Origin: a virus | Strand: one strand, 5' to 3' | DNA: 64,000 nt | IMG/VR virus record: IMGVR_UViG_3300002835_000074 | Location: 1-64,000 of that record | Shown here: one piece after another, positions 15,151 to 23,091 of the stretch | How the letters are laid out: the number at the start of each line of letters is the position of its first letter | How positions within the stretch are numbered: position 1 is the first letter of the stretch | Translations under genes and position numbers: made by a program | Notes under the pieces: model-generated | Told to the model about the DNA's origin: nothing | The model's input: only the letters and a program-made list of their open reading frames with translations | The model's database searches: none

Positions 15151-16169
15151 AAAAAGTTCTACATCTATCACACCATTATGGTTGCCTGAAGGACCATCAA
15201 TATGTTTGTAATGAATTGGGTTTGGATTTAACCAATAAACTTTCAATTTGGAACCAAATCCTTGAGAGAGATCATTATGTGATTAGTAAAGATTATGCAA
15301 ACTCTGTTTGGCAAAAGAACAAAGAATACTTTAATTCTTTTGATTTTGTAATTACCTCAGACACTGCTCCACTTTCACGAATTTTTCTTGAGAATATTCA
15401 AGAATTTACTGGCCAATTGATTATCTGGGTCTGTAATCGATTTAATTATGATATGCAAGGTGATAGTGATTATCATACCTTGTTCGCTCAAGCAACAACA
15501 ATGGATAATGTAAAAGTGATTCCATATACTGAATTTGAAAGAGTGTGGGCAAAGCACTTTGGAGTGAATATCACTGAAGAAGTTGTGAGACCTATTGGTT
15601 ATTCAATTGATACTTCGCTTTCTGATGAAGATGATTTGAAATTAATCGGATTTGGTGGGGATTACGGAGATGAATTGAAAGGTGGAGATGTGCTTATATC
15701 TCGCTATCATAATGACACAATTTTTCAAGATAGTATAAAATTATTTGATTCCTATAATTTAGTTGCAGATGTTTGTAAGTACAGGGGGTACTCTGGACTT
15801 GTTGAACTTGCAAAGAAATATCAAGCATATTTTATTTTACCAGAGCAGTATTCTAAACTTGCAGCATTTGAAATGATGGGCATTGGATTGCCTGTCATTC
15901 TTCCATCTGAGGATTTGATATTTAAACTTTCGAGACAACCAAATTATTGGTTTGGTAGCGGTCTCTATCAGAATACTGTTCAGACATGTGAATGGTATAA
16001 TGAATACTTTGATAAGTTTGCAGTTTATATTGATGACTTCTCTGAAATACCAGAAGCATTTCGAACTGTTGTTTCACACAGAGAAGAGATTTGTGCTATA
16101 ATGTTAGAATGCAGTAAAACCCATAAGGAAAAAACCCTACAACAATGGAGGAAAATCTATAATGTCTAA
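15147..16169 (+). CDS. putative GT-B glycosyltransferase, 340 residues
   Basis: Starts MKKVLHLSHHYGCLKDHQYV. The C-terminal half contains AKKYQAYFILPEQYSKLAAFEMMGIGLPVILPS, whose E-A-F/E-x-M-G-xPV arrangement is that of the nucleotide-sugar binding helix of GT4-like GT-B enzymes. The N-terminal half has few recognisable motifs. It is in frame-overlap register with neighbours on both sides. Probably a transferase, specificity unknown. Confidence 0.55.
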   Translation: MKKVLHLSHHYGCLKDHQYVCNELGLDLTNKLSIWNQILERDHYVISKDYANSVWQKNKEYFNSFDFVITSDTAPLSRIFLENIQEFTGQLIIWVCNRFNYDMQGDSDYHTLFAQATTMDNVKVIPYTEFERVWAKHFGVNITEEVVRPIGYSIDTSLSDEDDLKLIGFGGDYGDELKGGDVLISRYHNDTIFQDSIKLFDSYNLVADVCKYRGYSGLVELAKKYQAYFILPEQYSKLAAFEMMGIGLPVILPSEDLIFKLSRQPNYWFGSGLYQNTVQTCEWYNEYFDKFAVYIDDFSEIPEAFRTVVSHREEICAIMLECSKTHKEKTLQQWRKIYNV

Positions 16170-16881
16170 TGCATTAGAAAAGTATAAAGAGTATATGGAT
16201 AATGCTCACGCAAAATATACTACTGATGAAGAATTTAAAAAGTATTACGGAAGAGTTCCTAAGTTCCGTTACGATACAATGAAGTATTGCTGGGACCAAG
16301 TTGTAGAGAATGGTTTTACTACAATTGTTGAACTTGGAACAACTCGCAGTTTTGTTGATGGTAAGTTTCCTGGATGCAATAGTGATGATATTAAGTTTTG
16401 GCAACCAGAAAATCCTGATGTGTGGGACTGGGCAGCGGGTTGCTTCACCCGTGTTGTTGGTGAATTAATTCAGGGAACAGATATTGATTTCATCACTGTT
16501 GATTTGGAACCACGTCATATTCGTAGAAGTAAAGTTGTAACTGAAGGTCTTGATAACATTGAGCATGTTGTTATGTCCTCTGAGGAGTTTCTAGAACTCG
16601 GTGAAGGTAAGATTGATTTTCTGTACATGGACACTGGGGATATGACTCCCATTGAACCAACTGCAGAACTTCATTTGAGAGAATCTAAGATTATCGTTGA
16701 AAGGGATTTAATCAGCGACAAAGGAATTATTCTGATTGATGATGTTAGGAATACAACTCCTAAGATTATTGCTGAAGATGAATCTGATTATGGTAAGGCA
16801 AAATATTCAATTCCTTATCTGATTGATAATGGATTTGAATTGGTAATGGACGAATATCAGGTAGTTCTCCAGAAGAAATGA
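16162..16881 (+). CDS. class I SAM-dependent methyltransferase-like protein
   Basis: 239 residues. TIVELGTTRSFVDGKF resembles SAM motif I, DFITVDLEPRHI gives an acidic strand-2 end, and KIDFLYMDTGDMTP and GIILIDDVRN resemble motifs around strand 4/5 of O-methyltransferases such as CmcI/MdmC types. The substrate is unknown; a sugar is likely from context. It is preceded by GGAGGAAAA at 16145-16153 inside the previous gene. Confidence 0.6.
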   Translation: MSNALEKYKEYMDNAHAKYTTDEEFKKYYGRVPKFRYDTMKYCWDQVVENGFTTIVELGTTRSFVDGKFPGCNSDDIKFWQPENPDVWDWAAGCFTRVVGELIQGTDIDFITVDLEPRHIRRSKVVTEGLDNIEHVVMSSEEFLELGEGKIDFLYMDTGDMTPIEPTAELHLRESKIIVERDLISDKGIILIDDVRNTTPKIIAEDESDYGKAKYSIPYLIDNGFELVMDEYQVVLQKK

Positions 16882-17597
16882 AACTAAGTATTTTTTCTCC
16901 AGTTGTTAATTTTCCTCAGTTCTTGGAATTGCAATGCATTCAGTTCCAAGAAAATCTGACGTGTGATTATCGTCTTTTTGCAATAGATGATTCAAAGGAT
17001 CCAGATATTAGCAATGAGTTCATGAGAATTTGTGAGATGTATGATGCAACATACATCAAGAATATGAATTCAGATGTTGCTGGACCTTCGGCATCTCACG
17101 CAAATGCAATTCAATATGCACTTGATAATATCATCTATAGGTCTTGTATGGATGATGTTGTTTTCCTTGTGGATAGTGATTGCTTTTTGATGGAAAAGTT
17201 TGATATGGTCAATTATATGGAAGATAAAGTTATATCTTCATATATGCAAAGTCGAGAAGATGTTAATTATCTTTGGCCAGGATTTACTCTTTTAAATATG
17301 CCTAAATTAAAAGAGATGTCTGGGAGACCAAGATTTTTTCCAGGATCGTTTGGTGGGCAACTGTGTGATACTGGTGGAGAATCTTATAACTTTTTAAACG
17401 AAAATAATATTACCCCAGAATCTATAGACTGTGTATTTGAGGGTGATTATCGTGGTCAAACTCTTATTAATATGGAAACTTTTATGAATGGGAAGTTTCT
17501 TCACTTTAGAGGTGGAACTTTATGGGATGGTAAGGTAAATGTATTCAATCAAAAGGTCGAAATTTTAAACAACATATTGAACCATGGACAAGAATAA
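16878..17597 (+). CDS. GT-A type glycosyltransferase-like protein
   Basis: 239 residues. The N-terminal alpha/beta half leads to DDVVFLVDSDCFLM, a clear DxD motif typical of metal-dependent GT-A enzymes, and the C-terminal part has NGKFLHFRGGTLWDGK, where a late His could complete the metal site. No exact family is recognised. It sits between a methyltransferase and a GT25 gene in the same overlapping operon. Confidence 0.6.
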   Translation: MKLSIFSPVVNFPQFLELQCIQFQENLTCDYRLFAIDDSKDPDISNEFMRICEMYDATYIKNMNSDVAGPSASHANAIQYALDNIIYRSCMDDVVFLVDSDCFLMEKFDMVNYMEDKVISSYMQSREDVNYLWPGFTLLNMPKLKEMSGRPRFFPGSFGGQLCDTGGESYNFLNENNITPESIDCVFEGDYRGQTLINMETFMNGKFLHFRGGTLWDGKVNVFNQKVEILNNILNHGQE

Positions 17598-18375
17598 AGC
17601 AGCGTATAAACTTAAAGGTCTTCCTCCCATCTATTATATCAATCTTGATGGGCAACCAGAAAGGGCACAATATATGGAAGGTCAGTTTAAGTACTGGGAA
17701 ATTGAAAACTTTGAGAGAATCTCTGCTTATGATGGTAGAGAAGATGATCTAGGTTCAATTCTAAAAGGTCGATATCCTGACATGATGAATTCGGGAGAGG
17801 TTGGATGTGTAACTTCTCACCTGAAAGTTCTTAAGCATTTTGTTGAGACCTCTGATGCTCCATGTGCTTTAATCATGGAGGATGATTGTGATATTTCCAC
17901 AGTTTCATATTGGCCATTTACTTGGAAAGATTTCTTTTCCAAAATTCCGTATGCTTATGATGTGGTTCAACTTGCGATTATTAATCCAGCACAAATTAAT
18001 ATTCCAATTCATCGTCGTTTTGTAAATGATTTTTCTACGGCATGTTATTTGATTACTCGTCGTCACGCACAAAAGTTAATTGAACTGCATGTTAGAGGTG
18101 ACAAATATAAACTGGATAATGGAGTTAAGCCAAGGGCAGTTGCAGATGACTTGATTTATAACTCTGGCAATACTTATGCAATCCCTTTATTTCTTTATAA
18201 GATTGAACTTGGATCAACAATCCATACAGAACATGTAGATGTATTTCATAAATCAAGTTATGATGGTCTGTGGGATTTTTGGAAAAACGAATCCAATAAG
18301 ATTGATGATTGGAATCAATTTTTCGAATTGAATCCTTACTATGGAACTCTTCCACCTGGTTGGGAAGGCAAATAG
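17584..18375 (+). CDS. GT25-family glycosyltransferase (second copy)
   Basis: 263 residues. PPIYYINLDGQPERAQYMEGQ, GEVGCVTSHLKVLKHF and CALIMEDDCDIS are the GT25 N-terminal, middle and acidic motifs. It differs clearly from the GT25 at 12675 and is not a recent duplicate by eye. It is the last gene of the sugar cassette; a strong terminator follows at 18415. Confidence 0.82.
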   Translation: MDKNKAAYKLKGLPPIYYINLDGQPERAQYMEGQFKYWEIENFERISAYDGREDDLGSILKGRYPDMMNSGEVGCVTSHLKVLKHFVETSDAPCALIMEDDCDISTVSYWPFTWKDFFSKIPYAYDVVQLAIINPAQINIPIHRRFVNDFSTACYLITRRHAQKLIELHVRGDKYKLDNGVKPRAVADDLIYNSGNTYAIPLFLYKIELGSTIHTEHVDVFHKSSYDGLWDFWKNESNKIDDWNQFFELNPYYGTLPPGWEGK

Positions 18376-18414
18376 TAAGCATTTATACTTAATAAATCGG
18401 GAAACCGTAACAAA

Positions 18415-18438
18415 GGGGGCTTGACGCCCCTTTATTTT
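18415..18438 (+). terminator. terminator of the sugar cassette
   Basis: Stem GGGGC (18416-18420) and GCCCC (18426-18430) close the loop TTGAC, with flanking A-rich/T-rich extension AAA...TTT and TTTATTTTT downstream. The loop TTGAC is the start of the -35 of the next promoter. Confidence 0.8.
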
Positions 18439-18449
18439 TGCTATATAAT
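18421..18449 (+). promoter_or_regulatory. promoter for hli/petF with -35 in the terminator loop
   Basis: TTGACG (18421-18426) begins in the hairpin loop; TATAAT (18444-18449) follows after 17 nt. The predicted start near 18456 gives a short leader to the hli ATG at 18478. This is the second clear case of the terminator/promoter module, and it sits exactly at the border between glycan and photosynthesis genes. Confidence 0.8.
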
Positions 18450-18477
18450 TGTGTAACAATTCTTAACGAATGTAACG

Positions 18478-18672
18478 ATGACTGTAACAACGAATGAGTA
18501 TGGGCAGCAAAATATGTTTGCTAAAGAGCCCGTAATGTACTATGAAAATTATGGGATGGATACGCCCAATCAAGTAAAGGAGAAAACTAATGGGCGTTGG
18601 GCAATGGTCGGCATTATTGCTGGGTTTATTTCTTATGCTCTCACTGACAAGTTCTTCTTCGGAATCTTCTGA
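18478..18672 (+). CDS. hli: high-light-inducible protein (Hli/Scp)
   Basis: 64 residues with one chlorophyll a/b-binding helix: EKTNGRWAMVGIIAGFISYALTDKFFFG. The ExxNxRxAMxG motif holds the chlorophyll ligands. Hli proteins dissipate excess energy and protect photosystem assembly under stress, here presumably while the infected host makes new D1. The N-terminal 35 residues are soluble. Expressed from the promoter at 18421-18449. Confidence 0.93.
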   Translation: MTVTTNEYGQQNMFAKEPVMYYENYGMDTPNQVKEKTNGRWAMVGIIAGFISYALTDKFFFGIF

Positions 18673-18685
18673 CAATTGATTGACA

Positions 18686-18772
18686 ATGACTTCAATTATC
18701 TTTACAATTACTAGTGTTGCCTTTCTCGTATTACTGGCACACTCCGTAAATCAACTATCAGAAACTTATTAA
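18686..18772 (+). CDS. 28-residue membrane micro-protein between hli and petF
   Basis: ATG 18686, stop 18770-18772, four nt before petF. The sequence MTSIIFTITSVAFLVLLAHS is one transmembrane helix with a short polar tail. The size is that of the smallest photosystem or cytochrome b6f subunits, but I cannot match it to any. Translation is supported only by spacing and context. Confidence 0.4.
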   Translation: MTSIIFTITSVAFLVLLAHSVNQLSETY

Positions 18773-18775
18773 ACT

Positions 18776-19066
18776 ATGGCTTATAATGTTACTCTCCGCT
18801 CTCCCGATGGCACTGAGACCACCATCCAGTGTGAAGGTGATCAGTACATTCTTGAAGCAGCAGAAGACGCAGGTGTCGATCTTCCTTCCTCCTGTAAGGC
18901 AGGTGCTTGCTCTGCCTGTGCTGGAAAACTGATTAGTGGCACCGTCGATAATGAAGAACAGTCTTTCCTGGATGATGACCAAATTGCTGACGGTTGGGTA
19001 CTCACATGTGTTGCCTATCCTACTAGCGATTGTGTGATTCTCACTGAGCAAGAGGAAAACCTGTGA
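18776..19066 (+). CDS. petF: plant-type [2Fe-2S] ferredoxin
   Basis: 96 residues. The four cluster ligands are C40, C45, C48 ([14 protein letters not shown]) and C78 (WVLTCVAYP), with the usual acidic C-terminus. It accepts electrons from photosystem I and passes them to FNR, ribonucleotide reductase-supporting systems, bilin reductases and others. In phages it is known as petF. It overlaps the following gene through a GTGA start/stop. Confidence 0.93.
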   Translation: MAYNVTLRSPDGTETTIQCEGDQYILEAAEDAGVDLPSSCKAGACSACAGKLISGTVDNEEQSFLDDDQIADGWVLTCVAYPTSDCVILTEQEENL

Positions 19067-19338
19067 CCGCTGGAATGCTTGGGCAGTTTGCACTTGCCCT
19101 TCAAGAACTTGGGTGGGATATGAATGATGAACTCTCTGTTGAGATTGGTGGAGTAGCAGTAACTGGAACTGCGACTCACCCAGACGCAAATGCAAAGTGG
19201 GCGAAGCCATTTGGAACCGTAACCTATCAGAACGACGCTTTTATTGTTATCAAGAATAAAACCAGAAGTCCTATGGTCTTCTCCCAACCCAATCCAGAAC
19301 TTAAACAACAACACCCCTATCAAGGAGAAAAAAAATGA
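19063..19338 (+). CDS. hypothetical protein coupled to ferredoxin, 91 residues
   Basis: GTG start at 19063 overlapping the petF stop (GTGA); ATG 19075 is an alternative. It is a soluble beta-rich protein ([32 protein letters not shown]) with no cysteine or membrane helix. Its position between ferredoxin and hli suggests a photosynthesis-linked role, but no family is recognised. Confidence 0.6.
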   Translation: MTAGMLGQFALALQELGWDMNDELSVEIGGVAVTGTATHPDANAKWAKPFGTVTYQNDAFIVIKNKTRSPMVFSQPNPELKQQHPYQGEKK

Positions 19339-19454
19339 AATTCGGTTTTACCCCTGAGGCAGAAATCCTCAATTCTCGTCTGGCAATGCTTGGTTTCGTT
19401 GCAGCTGTTGCCTCTTATGCTTTCACTGGTCAAGTAATTCCTGGTGTTTGGTGA
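19335..19454 (+). CDS. hli: short high-light-inducible protein
   Basis: 39 residues, too short for many gene finders: [20 protein letters not shown], then FVAAVASYAFTGQVIPGVW. The ExLNxRLAMLGF chlorophyll-binding motif is intact, and the protein is little more than that helix, matching the small cyanophage Hli class. ATG follows AAGGAGAA. It is the second hli in this cluster. Confidence 0.92.
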   Translation: MKFGFTPEAEILNSRLAMLGFVAAVASYAFTGQVIPGVW

Positions 19455-19465
19455 TGGAGGTTAAA

Positions 19466-19993
19466 ATGCGTAGCGAAGGATATCAAGTTCCTCAAGTTCA
19501 ATTCACCTTTCGTGAGTCTGGTGAGTTTGTAAATCGTACAACTTCGGAACTTTTTGATGGTAAGCGTGTGGTTATTTTCAGTCTGCCTGGTGCATTCACT
19601 CCTACTTGCTCTGCTTATCAGCTGCCTGGATTTGAAGAGAAGTACGAAGATTTTATTGGACTTGGCATTGATGACATTTATTGCATCTCTGTTAATGATG
19701 GGTTTGTAATGAATGCCTGGGCTAAGGACCAGAATATTGCTAATGTCAAACTCATCCCAGACGGCAATGCTTACTTCACACGTTCTATGGGAATGCTTGT
19801 CAGCAAGTCTAACCTTGGTTTCGGTGATCGCTCTTGGCGTTATGCTGCGGTCGTGGATAACGGAGTCATCGAGAAACTATTCGTGGAAGTGGGGCAACGG
19901 GACAACGCCGACACCGACCCTTATGAGCAGACTACTCCAGAAAATGTTCTAGAGTATGTGTCAGCAAATGTGAAGGTTGGCACTACTGTTTGA
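19466..19993 (+). CDS. peroxiredoxin (Prx5-like, AhpC/TSA superfamily)
   Basis: 175 residues. SLPGAFTPTCSAYQLPGFEE contains the peroxidatic C48 in the PxxxTxxC motif, and the thioredoxin-fold remainder includes DIYCISVNDGFVMNAW, a Prx5-type signature. It reduces peroxides with electrons from a thioredoxin or glutaredoxin (one is encoded at 55831). ATG 19466 is chosen because GGAGG lies 5 nt upstream; in-frame upstream starts overlap hli. In a block of photosynthesis genes, a role in limiting photo-oxidative damage is likely. Confidence 0.9.
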   Translation: MRSEGYQVPQVQFTFRESGEFVNRTTSELFDGKRVVIFSLPGAFTPTCSAYQLPGFEEKYEDFIGLGIDDIYCISVNDGFVMNAWAKDQNIANVKLIPDGNAYFTRSMGMLVSKSNLGFGDRSWRYAAVVDNGVIEKLFVEVGQRDNADTDPYEQTTPENVLEYVSANVKVGTTV

Positions 19994-20013
19994 TATAAGA
20001 CTTCATAATATTT

Positions 20014-20046
20014 AACTCTGTTGCTAAATAAGCAGCAGAGTTTTTT
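20014..20046 (+). terminator. terminator hairpin with a late-promoter motif in its loop
   Basis: An 11-bp stem AACTCTGTTGC / GCAGCAGAGTT (one G-T pair) closes the 7-nt loop TAAATAA and runs into TTTTTT. CTAAATA at 20024-20030, the form used upstream of several genes here, occupies the loop and its closing base. A small gene begins at 20053, 22 nt beyond the motif. Confidence 0.75.
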
Positions 20047-20052
20047 AGTATT

Positions 20053-20217
20053 ATGCCACGCGGACACCTGACCAAAGATATTATCAAGTGTGAGGTTATT
20101 AAATTAAAGGCAGACTTGGATAAAGAGTGGATGAATAAGTCTGGATATGATCCTAAGTGGTTAGCCCATCATTATCTCAACAAAGTTCTTGATAAAATAG
20201 AGGAATACAGGGTATAA
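20053..20217 (+). CDS. hypothetical protein, 54 residues
   Basis: ATG 20053, stop at 20215-20217. A basic helical protein (MPRGHLTKDIIKCEVIKLKA...WLAHHYLNKVLDKIEEYRV). Its stop codon is embedded in the composite promoter of the fibre gene. Soluble, no family recognised. Possibly late-expressed from the motif in the upstream hairpin. Confidence 0.6.
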   Translation: MPRGHLTKDIIKCEVIKLKADLDKEWMNKSGYDPKWLAHHYLNKVLDKIEEYRV

Positions 20218-20223
20218 TAAATA
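20189..20223 (+). promoter_or_regulatory. composite early/late promoter of the fibre operon
   Basis: TTGATA (20189-20194), 18 nt, TATAAT (20213-20218), which overlaps ATAAATA (20217-20223) to form TATAATAAATA. The late motif lies 29 nt before the ATG at 20253. The arrangement matches those before psbA and psbD. Confidence 0.7.
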
Positions 20224-20252
20224 CTATTATTAAAAAGAAAACCTTTATATTA

Positions 20253-23090
20253 ATGGGTATTTTTAAGAAGAGTATAAGACATTCCAAGGGTTCCAACTTG
20301 GATGAAAAACTTAAGATGTTGGAATCTGAATTAAAAAAGACCGATGTTGCCGTTAATGACAGTGACAAGAATTTTTTGTATGAGCAAAAAAATAAGGAGA
20401 ATGAAGTTGTAAAATATAGTTGGAGAGAGGATGCTGTTCCTGCAAAAAATGATATTCTAACGGAAGAAATTTCTGTTGTAAGAGAATCAAAGGTAAATAA
20501 TAATTCAATTAAGAAGGTAAAGGGGCATATTAATTCTGTAGAAGAAGAACTTTCTTTATTGAGAAAGCAAATTTTTGATGAGATATCTGAAAATTTTCTT
20601 TTTAATATTCCAAGTATTGAAAAGAAAGTAGATAAGGTCTTAAGAATTTATAATGACCTTCAAGAGGGTTTGTTAAATCAACCACCAGAAACAGTTACTA
20701 CAGATCCACTGACACCATTAGATCAAAATTTTGTAACGATTGAAGACCTGAATAAGCACTATAATTTATTCATCAATCGTATTCAGGAGCAAATTGCTAC
20801 AGTTGGTGGCGGTGGTGAAACTAAACTAAAGTATCTTGATGACGTTGTTGGTATTGCAACAAATGCTTCTGCTTATGATGGTAAGTATTTAAAGTATGAT
20901 CATACTTTAGGAAAATTTGTATTTGAGACAGTAGTAGGTGGCGGTGGTCCAGGGACTCAAGGTATTCAAGGTATCCAAGGTGTAGATGGCGCAAATGGAA
21001 CAAATGGAACTCAAGGTGTTCAGGGTATCCAAGGTGTAGGTGGAACAAATGGATCTCAAGGTGTTCAGGGTATCCAAGGTAGTGCATCAACAGTTCAAGG
21101 AATTCAAGGAACTCAAGGTGTTCAGGGTATTCAGGGAACTACTGGTAATTTTGGTGGCGTAACATTTGACTTTACTTTTGACTCTAATACTTCAGATACA
21201 GACCCTGGATCTGGTAGATTAAAGTTAAACAATGCTTCTGTCGGTATAGCAACCGAACTTTATATTGATGACCAGGATGATAATGCTACTGATATTCAGG
21301 ATTATCTAAGAACGATTGATGATTCTACTTCATCAATAAAGGGTCATTTTAGAATAACAAATAAATCAAACGCTTCTGATTTTGCTTTATTTGTTATTAC
21401 TGGGTCAAGTGTAGAAGGAACAGGATATTTTAAAATTCCTTGTGGTATAAGCACCGCAAGTGCTTCTTCATTTTCTAACGATGAAGATGTAATTATTACT
21501 TTTGCTAGAACTGGTGATAAGGGGGATAGCGGTACTCAAGGAACTCAAGGTATTCAAGGTGTTACTGGGTCTGGAGCTCAAGGTACAGCAGGAACTCAAG
21601 GTTCTGGAGGAACTCAAGGTACTCAGGGGTCACAAGGACGCCAGGGTATTCAGGGTGTTCAGGGATACGGTGGAACTCAAGGAACACAAGGTCGTCAAGG
21701 TGTTCAGGGTATTCAGGGCACTATAGGGGCAGGAACTCAAGGAACTCAGGGTGTTCAGGGTGAGGGTGGAACTCAAGGTTCTGGGGGAATCCAAGGTGCC
21801 AATGGTGCAACTGGTTCTCAAGGTGTTCAGGGTAACCAGGGTCTTCAAGGTGGTCAAGGTGTCCAGGGAAATGATGGATCTGCAACTTTCCAGGGATATC
21901 AAGGTATTCAAGGTGTCGCTGGGTCTAATGGAACTCAGGGAAATCAGGGAATATCAGGTGAAGCAGCTGCCCAAGGATATCAAGGTATTCAAGGTGTTGT
22001 TGGTGGGCAAGGTGTTCAAGGGACTCAAGGTGTTCAGGGTTCTGATGCGACGGTTCAAGGTATTCAAGGTACTCAGGGTTCTAATGGAACTCAGGGTACA
22101 ACTGGAACTGGAAGTCAAGGGATTCAAGGTTCTCAGGGAACTGGTGGGGCAACTGGAGGACCTGGTGCTCAGGGTATTCAGGGAAATGATGGTGCCTTTG
22201 CTTCTCAAGGTATTCAGGGAACCCAAGGTGTTCAGGGTGTCCAAGGAACACAAGCTTCACAGGGAACTCAAGGTATCCAAGGTATTCAAGGAATCCAAGG
22301 TATTACTGGAGCAGGAACTCAAGGTATTCAGGGTGTTCAAGGAACTCAGGGAATCCAGGGTATTTCTGGAACAGGAACTCAAGGAACTCAGGGTATTCAG
22401 GGCATCGCTGGTGCAGGGACACAAGGTTCTCAAGGTATTCAAGGTATTCAAGGTATTCAAGGAACTCAGGGAACTCAAGGTATCCAAGGTATTACTGGAG
22501 CAGGAACTCAAGGAACTCAAGGTGTTCAGGGAACTACTGGAACAGCAACACAAGGAATTCAAGGTATTACTGGATCCCAGGGAACACAGGGTATAGCAGG
22601 TTCTGCCGCCGCCCAAGGAATTCAGGGTGTTCAAGGACCTGCAGGAGCTGGTGGTGGGGGTGGAGAATCTTACTGGGTAGCAACTGGCGTTGGCATTCAT
22701 ACACTTTCCAATGTTGGCATTGCTACAACAAATCCAGTATCAAAACTACAAGTTGAGAGATACGGAGTATCAACAGGATTTGGAACCTTCAATTCTACTG
22801 TTGGAGTTGCAACTGATATTGATAGCTTTACAATCGCAACAACTGACTTTAAGACAGCAGAATATACACTCCATGTTGGATATGGAACTTATATTCAATC
22901 TCAGAAAGTTCTTGTCATGCAAAACGGAACCACCGCATATTCACAAGAATATGCAATCATGTATGACCCATCGATTGTTGTTTCTGTTGGAGCTACAGTC
23001 TCTGCTGGAGTGTGTAAATTACAAGCAACTCCAGAGGCAGGTGTTACAGGATTAACAACCTATAGATTTGTAAGAACTACACTACTCTAA
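20253..23090 (+). CDS. collagen-like fibre protein, 945 residues
   Basis: Residues 1-190 are mainly charged helix, probably coiled coil (LEESELKK-type heptads, VEEELSLLRKQIFDEISEN). About 233-299 and 425-801 are Gly-X-Y repeats dominated by TQG, IQG and VQG, a bacterial/phage collagen-like triple helix. A globular insert (300-424) separates them, and 802-945 is a beta-rich head with GVGIHTLSNVGIATTNPVSK. The architecture is of a trimeric virion fibre. A protein at 36435-43556 shares the collagen blocks and a recognisably related insert. It precedes the subtilase gene by one nucleotide and probably shares its transcript. Confidence 0.85.
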   Translation: MGIFKKSIRHSKGSNLDEKLKMLESELKKTDVAVNDSDKNFLYEQKNKENEVVKYSWREDAVPAKNDILTEEISVVRESKVNNNSIKKVKGHINSVEEELSLLRKQIFDEISENFLFNIPSIEKKVDKVLRIYNDLQEGLLNQPPETVTTDPLTPLDQNFVTIEDLNKHYNLFINRIQEQIATVGGGGETKLKYLDDVVGIATNASAYDGKYLKYDHTLGKFVFETVVGGGGPGTQGIQGIQGVDGANGTNGTQGVQGIQGVGGTNGSQGVQGIQGSASTVQGIQGTQGVQGIQGTTGNFGGVTFDFTFDSNTSDTDPGSGRLKLNNASVGIATELYIDDQDDNATDIQDYLRTIDDSTSSIKGHFRITNKSNASDFALFVITGSSVEGTGYFKIPCGISTASASSFSNDEDVIITFARTGDKGDSGTQGTQGIQGVTGSGAQGTAGTQGSGGTQGTQGSQGRQGIQGVQGYGGTQGTQGRQGVQGIQGTIGAGTQGTQGVQGEGGTQGSGGIQGANGATGSQGVQGNQGLQGGQGVQGNDGSATFQGYQGIQGVAGSNGTQGNQGISGEAAAQGYQGIQGVVGGQGVQGTQGVQGSDATVQGIQGTQGSNGTQGTTGTGSQGIQGSQGTGGATGGPGAQGIQGNDGAFASQGIQGTQGVQGVQGTQASQGTQGIQGIQGIQGITGAGTQGIQGVQGTQGIQGISGTGTQGTQGIQGIAGAGTQGSQGIQGIQGIQGTQGTQGIQGITGAGTQGTQGVQGTTGTATQGIQGITGSQGTQGIAGSAAAQGIQGVQGPAGAGGGGGESYWVATGVGIHTLSNVGIATTNPVSKLQVERYGVSTGFGTFNSTVGVATDIDSFTIATTDFKTAEYTLHVGYGTYIQSQKVLVMQNGTTAYSQEYAIMYDPSIVVSVGATVSAGVCKLQATPEAGVTGLTTYRFVRTTLL
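21526..22655 (+). repeat. tandem Gly-X-Y coding repeat
   Basis: About 1.1 kb built from 9-bp-phase units such as GGTATTCAAGGT and GGAACTCAGGGT. Such DNA is prone to slippage or recombination, so fibre length may vary between isolates. The repeats also create long open frames on the minus strand and in the other + frame, which are artefacts. Confidence 0.85.
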
Positions 23091-23091
23091 T

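Noticed and set aside
18758-19210. Minus-strand open frame opposite ferredoxin
   Set aside because: petF on the + strand has all four cluster cysteines; the antisense translation shows nothing recognisable.
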